A stretch of 64,000 nt of DNA. Source: Salinimonas lutimaris (GTDB taxonomy: Bacteria > Pseudomonadota > Gammaproteobacteria > Enterobacterales > Alteromonadaceae). Under the pieces are notes generated by a model. It saw nothing but the letters and a program-made list of their open reading frames with translations. It was not told the DNA's origin and ran no database searches. This document shows, piece by piece, positions 56,783 through 64,000 of the stretch. The number at the start of each line of letters is the position of its first letter. Positions within the stretch are counted from its first letter, which is position 1. The translations under genes and the position numbers were made by a program. Location of the stretch: assembly GCF_005222225.1 (NCBI RefSeq), contig NZ_CP036536.1:2008001-2072000 (forward strand), read 5' to 3'.

Positions 56783-56875
56783 ACCGACTAATAGCGTCCT
56801 TTTTGACCATTATTTACGATCGTCTTTTCCACTTTACGGTTCTTTAAGAACACCGAAGTGCCCTTTTTACCAAGA

Positions 56876-56891
56876 CTGTATAAGTATACAG
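56876..56891 (-). promoter_or_regulatory. LexA-type SOS box upstream of the recombinase operon
   Basis: CTGTATAAGTATACAG has the CTGTN8ACAG core; extended to 20 bp it matches the SOS consensus at 17 positions. It lies 216 bp upstream of the recombinase start, farther than usual, and within an unproven 50-codon frame. Confidence 0.5.
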
Positions 56892-57051
56892 TATATGGTG
56901 ATTTACTCAATTTATGTCGATACTGTTGAATACAAAACAAGCGGGAAGGCGTATTAACTGTGATTATTGGCCCATCACCACAGCATCATTTTGCCTTTGC
57001 AGCTGACTAAATTTCATAAGAATGAGCAAAAATAGCGCTATTATCACAGCG

Positions 57052-57589
57052 CGCTACGTAAAATATTCAGGCCTGTGACCCGAAATCTTTATCAGATTTC
57101 ACGTAGCGTTGCCTGAAATTCAAACAGAAAGATGCCAAAGTCAGCAAGCAATTTCTAAACGAGTGTTGATGAAACCTGAATTGGCTAAGCGTACTCTGAC
57201 TGAACCGTCATTTGGGAGTTTCACTGGTGGATTTGAATCAGCAATTTGTCCGGCGACTTGCGATATATTTAATCCAATATTGCGACTACCATATCAATAA
57301 CCAAATCTGAGATTTCGCGAGCTAATTATCTTTGTTGTTAACCATGCTTTATAAGCAGAGATAACCTGATTAGGAATACGATTTATATTTTTGACTATGA
57401 CTCTTTGCGAATATTGTTCAGCTTCTGTCGTCATTTGATTTCACGAGCATCGTTAAACTAAACCAACAACCAGTTAGTTTATCAGGCATGGCTGATGACA
57501 CTTTTTGCACAAAAGACGGTAACTTTTCAGCGCGGCTCTACGTAAAATCTGACTAGCCATACCTCGCAAAACTCCTCAGATTTTACGTA
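57052..57589. repeat. Two related palindromic elements
   Basis: Element A (57052-57108) has outer arms CGCTACGT / ACGTAGCG. Element B has perfect 14-bp arms TACGTAAAATCTGA (57539-57552) and TCAGATTTTACGTA (57576-57589). Both are led by CAGCGCG and contain TACGTAAAAT on the left and TCAGATTT-ACGTA on the right, so they are copies of one element. Confidence 0.75.
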
Positions 57590-57958
57590 CGACACGATTT
57601 TAAATTGGTAATATTTGTCTATTTTTAACGCAAATTTGCCAGCCAGCTTATATATGTAATAAACAACTGAGTAGCTTAATTCTGAGGTCGATGACAAAAC
57701 CTAAGTGACTGGGTTATCTCATACCGGTTGCCGAACACGACCAATACCAGCAACGCTTTATATTACTATTTATCTGCGGCTGTTTATGGACAGGCACAAC
57801 TTTGCTTCGTTAGCCGGCCTGGCTAGTGAGCAACTTGCGGTGCGTTAACACGTGGATTGCCAATGCGGACAGGCACGCTGTAAAAGCGTTAATCTGCAGA
57901 TATTGCTATAGAGTCGGGAAGCAGCCCTGACTAACATGATATAATACATAAATACTCT

Positions 57959-57986
57959 ATTTAACATAATATACATTATGCGCAAT
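57959..57986 (-). other. dif site (XerCD recombination site; chromosome terminus)
   Basis: 28-bp site. On the minus strand the XerC half-site TGCGCATAA, spacer TGTATA and XerD half-site TTATGTTAAAT are all identical to E. coli dif; only the two outermost XerC-side bases differ (AT for GG), giving 26 of 28. XerD half-site on the left, XerC half-site on the right. It is in gene-free DNA, and KOPS words on both sides point toward it. Confidence 0.96.
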
Positions 57987-58052
57987 TATATATGTTGCGA
58001 TATCAGATAGTTACACGCGTCACTTTTGGCGGCCTGATTTTATGGCTTTACG

Positions 58053-58106
58053 CACTGGTATCTGGCGGCCTGCGCTCCCGTTGGTGCTCGCCGCCAGATA
58101 CCGTGC
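58053..58106. repeat. GC-rich stem-loop next to dif
   Basis: Perfect 13-bp arms GGTATCTGGCGGC (58057-58069) and GCCGCCAGATACC (58090-58102), extended by GCAC/GTGC after one unpaired base, with a 20-nt loop and then TTTT. Reads as a terminator or a structured RNA. A partial second copy of its left arm (TTGGCGGCCTG) occurs at about 58026. No gene ends nearby. Confidence 0.75.
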
Positions 58107-58379
58107 TTTTAATCGTTCAGATGACTGAGCACCCGGTCGATTTGGTGTTGGCATAAGTCTGGCGATACCCGTTCATCATCGGGCATCATGTCTGGCAGTA
58201 AGTTATGCTGTATATACAGATGGTTTTAGTTACAGCGCCTTTAGTACCATACTCATACATAAAATTTGATGACCTTAGTTAATTACTTTAAAACCTGAAA
58301 ATACCAGACGGCTACTGGAACTTCAGATTTTATTTTCTATGTTGACTGCATGCTAAAATCAGGCTCATCTTTTTACCAA

Positions 58380-58868
58380 TTATTCTTTTACTTTTTCAAC
58401 TTGATAAGTCGACGCATAAATATCAGCAAGTTTTCTTTTCATTTTCTCATCTCTGAAGTCTTTAATAAAAACATCAGATTTTCCGAGGTTACAAATGTTG
58501 CAAAGAATCTGTAGATTATAAAATTCCAGCTCAAGTTCAGGATATTTGCTGACAGGATAAATATGATCAACTTCCAGCTTAACGCCATCTAAGAAACCTG
58601 CACCGCAACATGAACAAGCATTTCCGTACTTATCGAAAACTTTAAATCTGAGCCGTTGCCAGCTTTTAGAATCGGCAATCCTTTGTTTGGTTTTTGGGAC
58701 AGTGATTTCATTGGCGTCTGTGAAGGTTTGCACTTGCCTGCCTGGAGATATCAGCGTGACCAGCTTCAAGTTATCTTGATCATAGTCTGACAGAAATGAA
58801 TAAATGGCCCTTAACGCACTATTTTCTCTTTTGTATTTTTTAAACCGTTTTACGCCGGTTGCTCTCAT
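58380..58868 (-). CDS. HNH endonuclease domain protein
   Basis: 162 aa. Residues about 75-140 hold an HNH zinc-finger nuclease: CSCCGA, the metal-binding pair in LEVDHIYPVSKYP, NLQILCNICNLGKSD. The N-terminal 70 residues are basic and unrecognised. Lys-rich and AT-rich relative to neighbours, suggesting acquired DNA. Its biological target is unknown; single HNH proteins of this kind occur with mobile elements and defence loci, but no partner gene is visible. Confidence 0.82.
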   Translation of the reverse strand: MRATGVKRFKKYKRENSALRAIYSFLSDYDQDNLKLVTLISPGRQVQTFTDANEITVPKTKQRIADSKSWQRLRFKVFDKYGNACSCCGAGFLDGVKLEVDHIYPVSKYPELELEFYNLQILCNICNLGKSDVFIKDFRDEKMKRKLADIYASTYQVEKVKE

Positions 58869-59086
58869 CGTTGCAATATAAATAACCGTTCTCCTTTTTA
58901 AAGCTCACTGACATCAGTGTGAGGCTTCCATTTCCTGTATTCCTGCTTATTTATCACCAATTGGAAAAAAGTTTCCAATTATCTTATCTCTATTTATCAC
59001 CATAAAGCATGATTTACTGGCGTCGGTCGATCTTTTTAGCGTGTTGCGGTTATATATTTCATGTGCAAATTTTAAGGATCAACGTG

Positions 59087-59665
59087 ATGCTTCATCTGAG
59101 AACCAAAGATAAAAGTCTGGCCGGAAAAATTGTTGGCCGGTTTGTTAAGTCGAAAGCAGAGAAAAACAAACAGGCTCTGCTGGAATCTAAGTACTTAAGT
59201 GCATTGACCAAGCCTGTGGCAGTGACCGCTATCACTGCATCTGCCTATGCGGCAACCACGTTGGTGGATGCGCCCAAGACCCAGAAATTTTTAAAGCGTG
59301 CGGCACTCAGTGCTGCTTTGGCTGGCGGTGCCAATGCTATTTTAAAACGGCTGATTGGTAAAAAACGGCCCCGAGCGATTCGTGGCCCTGACTTTAAAGG
59401 CCCAACGCTGAAAGACAAATTCAATGCAATGCCGTCTGGCCATGCGGCCGCCATGGCTGCAGTAGCAGGCAGTATTCCGAAAAGCTCAGGCCCCTTAGTG
59501 CTTGCATCAGCAGCTGGATATGCCGCCACCGCGTTAATAGGAAAAAGCCGGACTGACCGGGATGCTCATTACAAATCGGATGTTATGGTGGGCAGTTGTC
59601 TGGGGTTTGCCGCGGCCTATCTGGTTTCTAAAGTCAGCTCCCCTGCTCCGCCCTATAAAAAATAG
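59087..59665 (+). CDS. PAP2-family phosphatase
   Basis: Lipid-phosphate or related phosphatase. 192 aa with all three PAP2 motifs: KKRPRA, AMPSGHAAAM and SRTDRDAHYKSDVMVGS. Hydrophobic segments are short and alanine-rich, unlike classical six-TM PAP2 enzymes. Start placed at ATG 59087 with AAGGA 8 nt upstream; the open frame upstream is not conserved. A stem (59660-59678) overlapping the stop codon can end transcription. Confidence 0.87.
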   Translation: MLHLRTKDKSLAGKIVGRFVKSKAEKNKQALLESKYLSALTKPVAVTAITASAYAATTLVDAPKTQKFLKRAALSAALAGGANAILKRLIGKKRPRAIRGPDFKGPTLKDKFNAMPSGHAAAMAAVAGSIPKSSGPLVLASAAGYAATALIGKSRTDRDAHYKSDVMVGSCLGFAAAYLVSKVSSPAPPYKK

Positions 59666-59682
59666 CCTGAGGCTATTTCAGG

Positions 59683-60528
59683 TCAGCCTGCACATTTATC
59701 TACTGGCATATTGGCCGGGCTGACCATTTTAGTTTCCGAATTATGGACCGGCACATCTACTTTGCCACTGGCAATCACATCCCCCTGTTGCCAGAGTTTC
59801 CATTCCCCGCGCTCATAAATATCCCACTGCTCATCGTTGGTCAGGGGTTCTGTGGCTATAATACTGACCACGTCATTAGGTGTGGTTTCGCTGGCAAAGT
59901 CTATTTCCACCTCAACATCTTTCAGGCAGGCCGGACCAAATGGCGCACGCCGTGTAATACTGGCCAGTTTGGTACTACAAAACGTGAACAGCCAGTCGCC
60001 GTTACTTAATAAGCAGTTAAATACGCCTTGCTGCGCATACTCCTGACTCAGGGTGACCAGAGTCTGGGCCAGCTGTTGTGGCATGGCATCACGAGGCAGA
60101 TTTTGTCTTAGCTGGTTGAGTAAGTCGCAAAACAGTTCCTCGCTGTCGGTATCACCGATAGCTTCATAAATCCCTGTGCGACGCGTAAACCCCGGAATCT
60201 GACCATTATGAGCAAATACCCAGTTACGTCCCCATAATTCACGGGTAAAAGGATGCGTATTCGACAGATTGATGTTACCTACATTAGCCTGGCGTATATG
60301 GCAGATTGCGGTTTTACTCTTGATCGGCAGGCGGGCGACAAATTCTGCTATCTTTGAAGTGGAACAAGGCTCTGGATCATGAAACTGACGTACGCCCTTC
60401 CCTTCATAAAATGCGACGCCCCAGCCATCTTTGTGCGGCCCGGTTTCACCACCACGGCGGGTCAGGCCAGTAAAACTGAAACATAAATCGGTGGGTGTGT
60501 TGGCACTCATGCCTAATAATTCACACAC
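59683..60528 (-). CDS. Class II glutamine amidotransferase, YafJ-like
   Basis: 281-aa Ntn-type glutaminase domain protein. The catalytic Cys is residue 2 (MCELLGMSANTP) and is expected to become N-terminal after Met removal. GPHKDGWGVAFYEG, HIRQANVG, HNGQIPGF and GDTDSEELFC form the glutamine site. YafJ-type proteins consist of this domain alone; their acceptor is unknown. Confidence 0.93.
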   Translation of the reverse strand: MCELLGMSANTPTDLCFSFTGLTRRGGETGPHKDGWGVAFYEGKGVRQFHDPEPCSTSKIAEFVARLPIKSKTAICHIRQANVGNINLSNTHPFTRELWGRNWVFAHNGQIPGFTRRTGIYEAIGDTDSEELFCDLLNQLRQNLPRDAMPQQLAQTLVTLSQEYAQQGVFNCLLSNGDWLFTFCSTKLASITRRAPFGPACLKDVEVEIDFASETTPNDVVSIIATEPLTNDEQWDIYERGEWKLWQQGDVIASGKVDVPVHNSETKMVSPANMPVDKCAG

Positions 60529-60644
60529 GATGCGGCTCCTTGTACTGCAGGTCTGTTAGCAGAATACCCAAGGCTCGCATCGGGTTCAACAAGACATCAA
60601 AAAAGAACTGATACCAAATGTTATCAGCCCCTGGAGTTGCAGAT

Positions 60645-61679
60645 TTACTGAGGCAAGGCGACTTTATAAACTTCAAATGACATTTTACTGACATCGGCAC
60701 CGGCATCCTGAATTTTACTATTGGTATAGTAAAGCTCGCCATTATGGATACTGAAAGTATCTGCCCAGCTAACCGCCTGGCCACTCACCAGCGTGCGCAA
60801 GTCCATGCTTGGTGTGAGATACTGCACCAGCTGTTTTTCAAGATCGGCCAGATATACGTTGCCTTCATGATAAATCATACCGTCAGGTGCGCCGGTTTTC
60901 GCAACTTTACGCACCGATTTGGCAATGCTGTCATTAGCACCAGGCTGAATATCTGCGGTGTTGATGGCATACAGGCTGTAACCAGATAAAGCGTGAAAAT
61001 ACAGCGTATTATTTACAGTATCCAGGGCGATGCCGTCTGACTGAACCTGCATGGTAAACGGCTTACCTTCAATGCTTAATTGATCAACTTCGGCTTTGGT
61101 ATAAACATGGTTATCCAGAATACGGTAGCTGGAGTCGTCATCCAGGTTGTATACCACTAAGCCGGCATGGGCAGAATCAGTCATATAAATGCGATTGGTT
61201 TTATCATCAACCCGTAAATCATTGATGTATGAATCGCTATGATAAGCCTGTTCGCTGAGTTTAAGGACCTTTTCAATCTGATTTGAGTTAAGGTCAATTA
61301 CGAACAACCGTGGTGCATCCTGCACTTTTTGAAAACGGGGATTGCGGGTATCCAGCACGTACAGTTTGTCGGCGTGAGCAACTACCGACTGCACGGCTAA
61401 AAAGCAGTCGTCTTTAACCTGTGCGCTGGCCACACAGGCATTTACCTGCGTGTTAGGATAAGGTTCAAACTTGCCATCTTTAGTGACTTTAGCCACAGCA
61501 AACGGCACATTTTCACGCCAGTTAGGCGCATTAACAAAAACATCACCATTACCGCTGACGGTGACGCCGGTAATTTGTGTCCCATCTATCTGGGCTACTT
61601 TGTACGGTTCTGCTGCGTGTATTGTCGTTGCTACTGTGGCTGTCATTAGCGCAGCCAGGGCTTTTTCTTTTAATGTCAT
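60645..61679 (-). CDS. Secreted major royal jelly/yellow-family beta-propeller protein
   Basis: 344 aa with a Sec signal peptide (MTLKEKALAALMTATVATTIHAA). The mature protein has propeller-type repeats with LYVLDTRNPRFQ, LFVIDLNSNQIEKVL, YINDLRVDDKTNRIYMTDS, SDGIALDTVNNTLYFHALSGYSL, which fit the MRJP/yellow family found in bacteria as secreted proteins of unknown ligand. Start at ATG 61679; the codon before is a TTG. Stands between the amidotransferase and the photolyase operon. Confidence 0.85.
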   Translation of the reverse strand: MTLKEKALAALMTATVATTIHAAEPYKVAQIDGTQITGVTVSGNGDVFVNAPNWRENVPFAVAKVTKDGKFEPYPNTQVNACVASAQVKDDCFLAVQSVVAHADKLYVLDTRNPRFQKVQDAPRLFVIDLNSNQIEKVLKLSEQAYHSDSYINDLRVDDKTNRIYMTDSAHAGLVVYNLDDDSSYRILDNHVYTKAEVDQLSIEGKPFTMQVQSDGIALDTVNNTLYFHALSGYSLYAINTADIQPGANDSIAKSVRKVAKTGAPDGMIYHEGNVYLADLEKQLVQYLTPSMDLRTLVSGQAVSWADTFSIHNGELYYTNSKIQDAGADVSKMSFEVYKVALPQ

Positions 61680-61735
61680 CAAAGGTTCACGTTCACTGAT
61701 TAATGAAGCTGTTACGCAGTATCGTGACCACTGGT

Positions 61736-61885
61736 TTAATGCTGTGGTGACGATTTGTTACGATTTCCGGCGCAACGTTTTGAGCAGTAACGGACATTTT
61801 CCCAGTCACGCGCCCATTTTTTGCGCCAGGTAAAAGGCCGGCCGCACACCACACAGGTTTTTTGTGGCAGCTCAGACTTCTTCAT
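61736..61885 (-). CDS. DUF2256 small zinc-ribbon-like protein
   Basis: 49 aa: [15 protein letters not shown], then CSKRCAGNR. Two CxxC-type pairs suggest a zinc ribbon. The start overlaps the end of the FeS photolyase gene by 14 nt. DUF2256 peptides are repeatedly found beside photolyase/cryptochrome genes, so a linked role in light response is likely, though unknown. Confidence 0.87.
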   Translation of the reverse strand: MKKSELPQKTCVVCGRPFTWRKKWARDWENVRYCSKRCAGNRNKSSPQH

Positions 61886-63413
61886 TATTAGTGATCTTTG
61901 TTAAAAATTTTTGACCGTCGGAGCGCATTGTCTCAATTTTTTGTGCATCCATCCGGTCGTAACTTTTATAAACCAGCCCCATGCGCGGATTCTTTCTTAA
62001 TTTATCCTGATGGGCATCTAAAAAGCGCCAGTACAAATAGTTAAACGGGCAGGCTTTTTCGCCAGTTTTCTTACTTACGCTATAGCCACAATTCTTGCAG
62101 TAATCCGACATTTTATTGATGTAACTGCCGCTCGCTACATAGGGCTTGCTGGCCAGATTACCGCCATCGGCAAACAGAATCATGCCTGCTACATTGGGTA
62201 GCTCCACCCACTCATACGCATCGGCATACACCAGCAGATACCATTGCTGTACCTGTTCGGGCGACAATTCACACAGTAGCGAGAAATTTCCCAGTACCAT
62301 CAGGCGCTGGATGTGATGAGCATAAGCATGATTCTTGGTATCGGTAATGCACTGACGCATACAGTTCATATTGGTATAACCATCCCAGAAGAATTCCGGC
62401 AGGTTACGGGTTGCGCCGAAGTAATTGTCAGATTGCAGGCCGGGCATGTAGTGCCAGTAAAAACCGCGCACAAATTCGCGCCAGCCAAGTATTTGGCGGA
62501 TAAACCCTTCGACCGAATTTAACGGCGCGCTACCGCTGTGGTAGGCCAACTCTGCCTGTTCCACCACTTCCTGTGGGCTGAGTAGCCCGCAGTTGATGTA
62601 AAACGACAAGTGAGAATGAAACAACCAGGGCGCATTGTTGCGCATGGCATCCTGATAACGTCCAAAGTCCGGCAAGCGCTCGTCAATAAATGTGTTGAGG
62701 ACTTCCAGAGCCTGCTGCCGTGTCACCGCATAATGAAACTCGTCAATATCACCAAAATGATCAGAAAATTCTGTTTTTACCAACTCAATCACCTCAAGGG
62801 TGATGTCGTCAGGCTCAAACATACTGGGTGATGGTGGCTGAACAGACGCCGGTAACGACTCCCGGTTTTTCGCGTCAAAATTCCACTGCCCGCCTATCGG
62901 ACCACCGTCCTGCATCAGTATGCCAGTTTTTTTACGCATTTCCCGGTAGAAAAACTCCATGCGCAGGGATTTTCTGCCTTCGGCCCATTCACTGAATTCT
63001 GTCGGTGTGGCATAAAACCGTGTGTCCTGGTTGATTGTAACGGGCTTACCCAGCTGATGCTCCCATTGCTGCATGCTTTTCATCAGCCGGTACTCACCAG
63101 GCGCCGTGGTAACCACGTTATCCAGTTTAAGCTCATCGAGCGCCCGCTTCACCTCGCCCAGTAAGCTCCCCTGGTTGTCTTTGTCGTCGTAATACCGGTA
63201 GCGTACCGTGTAGCCCTGCGACTGCAACTCCTGCGCAAAGTGGCGCATGGCCGAAAACAAAAAGGCGATCTTCTTTTTATGGTGCTTTACGTAAGTGGCC
63301 TCTTCGCGCACTTCGGCCAGTAAAATAATATCGCGGGATTTAACCGCATCGGTGATAGCTGGCAGGTCATCGGTTAGCTGGTCACCCAGAATCAGTCGCA
63401 GAGTACCTGACAT
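61872..63413 (-). CDS. FeS-type bacterial cryptochrome/photolyase (CryB/PhrB class)
   Basis: 513-aa flavoprotein of the FeS-BCP class, whose members repair (6-4) photoproducts or act in light signalling. N-terminal Rossmann domain ([16 protein letters not shown]) and C-terminal FAD domain ([52 protein letters not shown]). Cysteines in [15 protein letters not shown] and [11 protein letters not shown] are the four [4Fe-4S] ligands. Starts 3 nt after the class I photolyase stop. Confidence 0.93.
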   Translation of the reverse strand: MSGTLRLILGDQLTDDLPAITDAVKSRDIILLAEVREEATYVKHHKKKIAFLFSAMRHFAQELQSQGYTVRYRYYDDKDNQGSLLGEVKRALDELKLDNVVTTAPGEYRLMKSMQQWEHQLGKPVTINQDTRFYATPTEFSEWAEGRKSLRMEFFYREMRKKTGILMQDGGPIGGQWNFDAKNRESLPASVQPPSPSMFEPDDITLEVIELVKTEFSDHFGDIDEFHYAVTRQQALEVLNTFIDERLPDFGRYQDAMRNNAPWLFHSHLSFYINCGLLSPQEVVEQAELAYHSGSAPLNSVEGFIRQILGWREFVRGFYWHYMPGLQSDNYFGATRNLPEFFWDGYTNMNCMRQCITDTKNHAYAHHIQRLMVLGNFSLLCELSPEQVQQWYLLVYADAYEWVELPNVAGMILFADGGNLASKPYVASGSYINKMSDYCKNCGYSVSKKTGEKACPFNYLYWRFLDAHQDKLRKNPRMGLVYKSYDRMDAQKIETMRSDGQKFLTKITNNEEV

Positions 63414-63416
63414 TGG

Positions 63417-64000
63417 TTATTTTCCTTTTATCTGGTCAAACGCATCAAGCGCACGGCGCCGGCTTTCTTTCAGGTCTACCAGTGGCTCTGGATACTCTTG
63501 CCCCAGCGTAATACCGGCTTTGCTGAGTTCATCTTTTGACGCTTCCCAGGGTTTATGCAGGTATTTGTTGCCCAGCTTAGCCAGCTCCGGACACCAGGCC
63601 TTTACGTAATGTCCCTGCTTATCAAACTTTTCGCCCTGCAAAACAGGATTAAATACCCGAAAATATGGCGCAGCATCAGCGCCGGAGCCGGCCACCCACT
63701 GCCAGCTGGCACTGTTACTGGCCATATCGGCATCCACCAGAGTATCCCAGAACCAGGCTTCACCATGATGCCAGTGCATAAGCAGGTTTTTGACCAGAAA
63801 TGAGCCGACAATCATACGCACACGGTTGTGCATCCAGCCGGTTTGCCACAGTTGCCGCATCCCCGCATCCACAATCGGGATCCCGGTCTGGCCTTTTTGC
63901 CACGCCTTCAGATCCTGTTCGCTGTAGCGCCAGTTGAAGTGGTTAAACTTATCATTAAAGTTTTCATCTACAATCTGCGGAAAGTGATACAGCAAATGAT
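63417..64000 (-). CDS. phrB: Deoxyribodipyrimidine (CPD class I) photolyase, C-terminal part
   Basis: Light-driven repair enzyme for cyclobutane pyrimidine dimers. The gene runs off the window end; the frame is open through position 64000. The visible FAD domain shows TGIPIVDAGMRQLWQTGWMHNR, VKNLLMHWHHGEAWFW, DADMASNSASWQWVAGSG and the C-terminal Y-hxPWEA segment, all class I. First visible gene of a photolyase, FeS photolyase, DUF2256 operon. Confidence 0.95.
   Translation of the reverse strand, partial: HLLYHFPQIVDENFNDKFNHFNWRYSEQDLKAWQKGQTGIPIVDAGMRQLWQTGWMHNRVRMIVGSFLVKNLLMHWHHGEAWFWDTLVDADMASNSASWQWVAGSGADAAPYFRVFNPVLQGEKFDKQGHYVKAWCPELAKLGNKYLHKPWEASKDELSKAGITLGQEYPEPLVDLKESRRRALDAFDQIKGK

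Larger units (their letters stand above)
56661..58379. other. Gene-poor terminus DNA containing dif and palindromes
   Basis: 1.7 kb without a well-supported gene. Contents in order: hairpin 56735-56782, a 50-codon minus-strand frame (56788-56940, TTG start, no ribosome site), a LexA-type box inside it, palindromes at 57052-57108 and 57539-57589, GGACAGGCAC words at 57788 and 57867, dif 57959-57986, and a GC-rich hairpin at 58053-58106. AT-rich overall compared with flanking genes. Confidence 0.7.

Noticed and set aside
57109-57300. 63-codon frame in the dif region
   Set aside because: TTG start, no ribosome site, overlaps the end of a palindromic element and shows no recognisable protein pattern.
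57539-57589. Integron attC site used by the nearby recombinase
   Set aside because: The palindrome lacks the RYYYAAC/GTTRRRY core pair and no gene cassette lies beside it; the recombinase also lacks a recognisable integron-integrase insert.
57987-58003. Ter site just right of dif (TATATATGTTGCGAT)
   Set aside because: Only TATGTTG is shared with E. coli Ter and the conserved right half is missing; left as noise without a genome-wide motif search.
58208-58219. LexA box CTGTATATACAG
   Set aside because: The half-sites are separated by 4 bp, not 8, so it does not fit the SOS consensus.

Overview
The window is chromosomal DNA of a marine gammaproteobacterium, most probably in the Alteromonadaceae (Alteromonas/Salinimonas-like). 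The genus is an inference; base composition is roughly balanced. Several gene neighbourhoods match Escherichia coli order: ftsK-lolA-rarA-serS, yccA with tusE and a tRNA-Ser(UGA), uvrY-uvrC-pgsA followed by tRNA-Gly/Cys/Leu, and fnr-uspE with ttcA.

Left part (1-22.3 kb): the 3' part of ftsK, then lolA, rarA, crcB and serS; a compact tusDCB-tusE operon for tRNA 2-thiolation; yccA; four tRNA-Ser(UGA) genes, three in a 146-bp tandem repeat; a gene-free stretch with eight copies of a GGACAGGCAC-type word; a coupled ovoA-ovoB pair for ovothiol synthesis; pirin, chaB, uvrY, uvrC and pgsA; a duplicated tRNA Gly-Cys-Leu cluster carrying about three 100-bp repeats that each start with the 3' end of tRNA-Gly; a MarR-like regulator, a surface-polysaccharide acyltransferase and a glycosyltransferase.

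Middle part (22.6-47 kb): sulfurtransferase, sirtuin, an RhtB-type exporter and a small envelope group (membrane protein, Bax-like hydrolase, DUF2987). A long minus-strand micro-oxic respiration locus follows: ccoNOQP with a perfect FNR box upstream, ccoH, ccoI, ccoS, a SafE-type membrane protein, fnr, uspE and ttcA. Next come a bacterioferritin pair with split heme and ferroxidase roles, a CPA2 antiporter, an alpha/beta hydrolase, and a glutamate-synthase-like flavoprotein with usp and dgkA.

Right part (47-64 kb): an nhaC-lysR-dgcN-dgcA cluster matching the D-glutamate catabolic genes DgcN/DgcA, then what reads as the replication terminus of the chromosome. There is a tus homologue (about 52.1-53.0 kb) with a LexA-type box and a Ter-like word in its promoter, a tyrosine recombinase-small ORF-hopJ operon, and a dif site at 57959-57986 that matches E. 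coli dif at 26 of 28 positions, set in about 1.7 kb of gene-poor DNA full of palindromes. The FtsK-orienting KOPS words seen by eye point toward this dif from both sides. The window ends with an HNH protein, a PAP2 phosphatase, a YafJ-type amidotransferase, a secreted royal-jelly-family protein and a light-repair operon: class I photolyase (cut by the window end), FeS-type photolyase/cryptochrome and a DUF2256 zinc-ribbon-like peptide.
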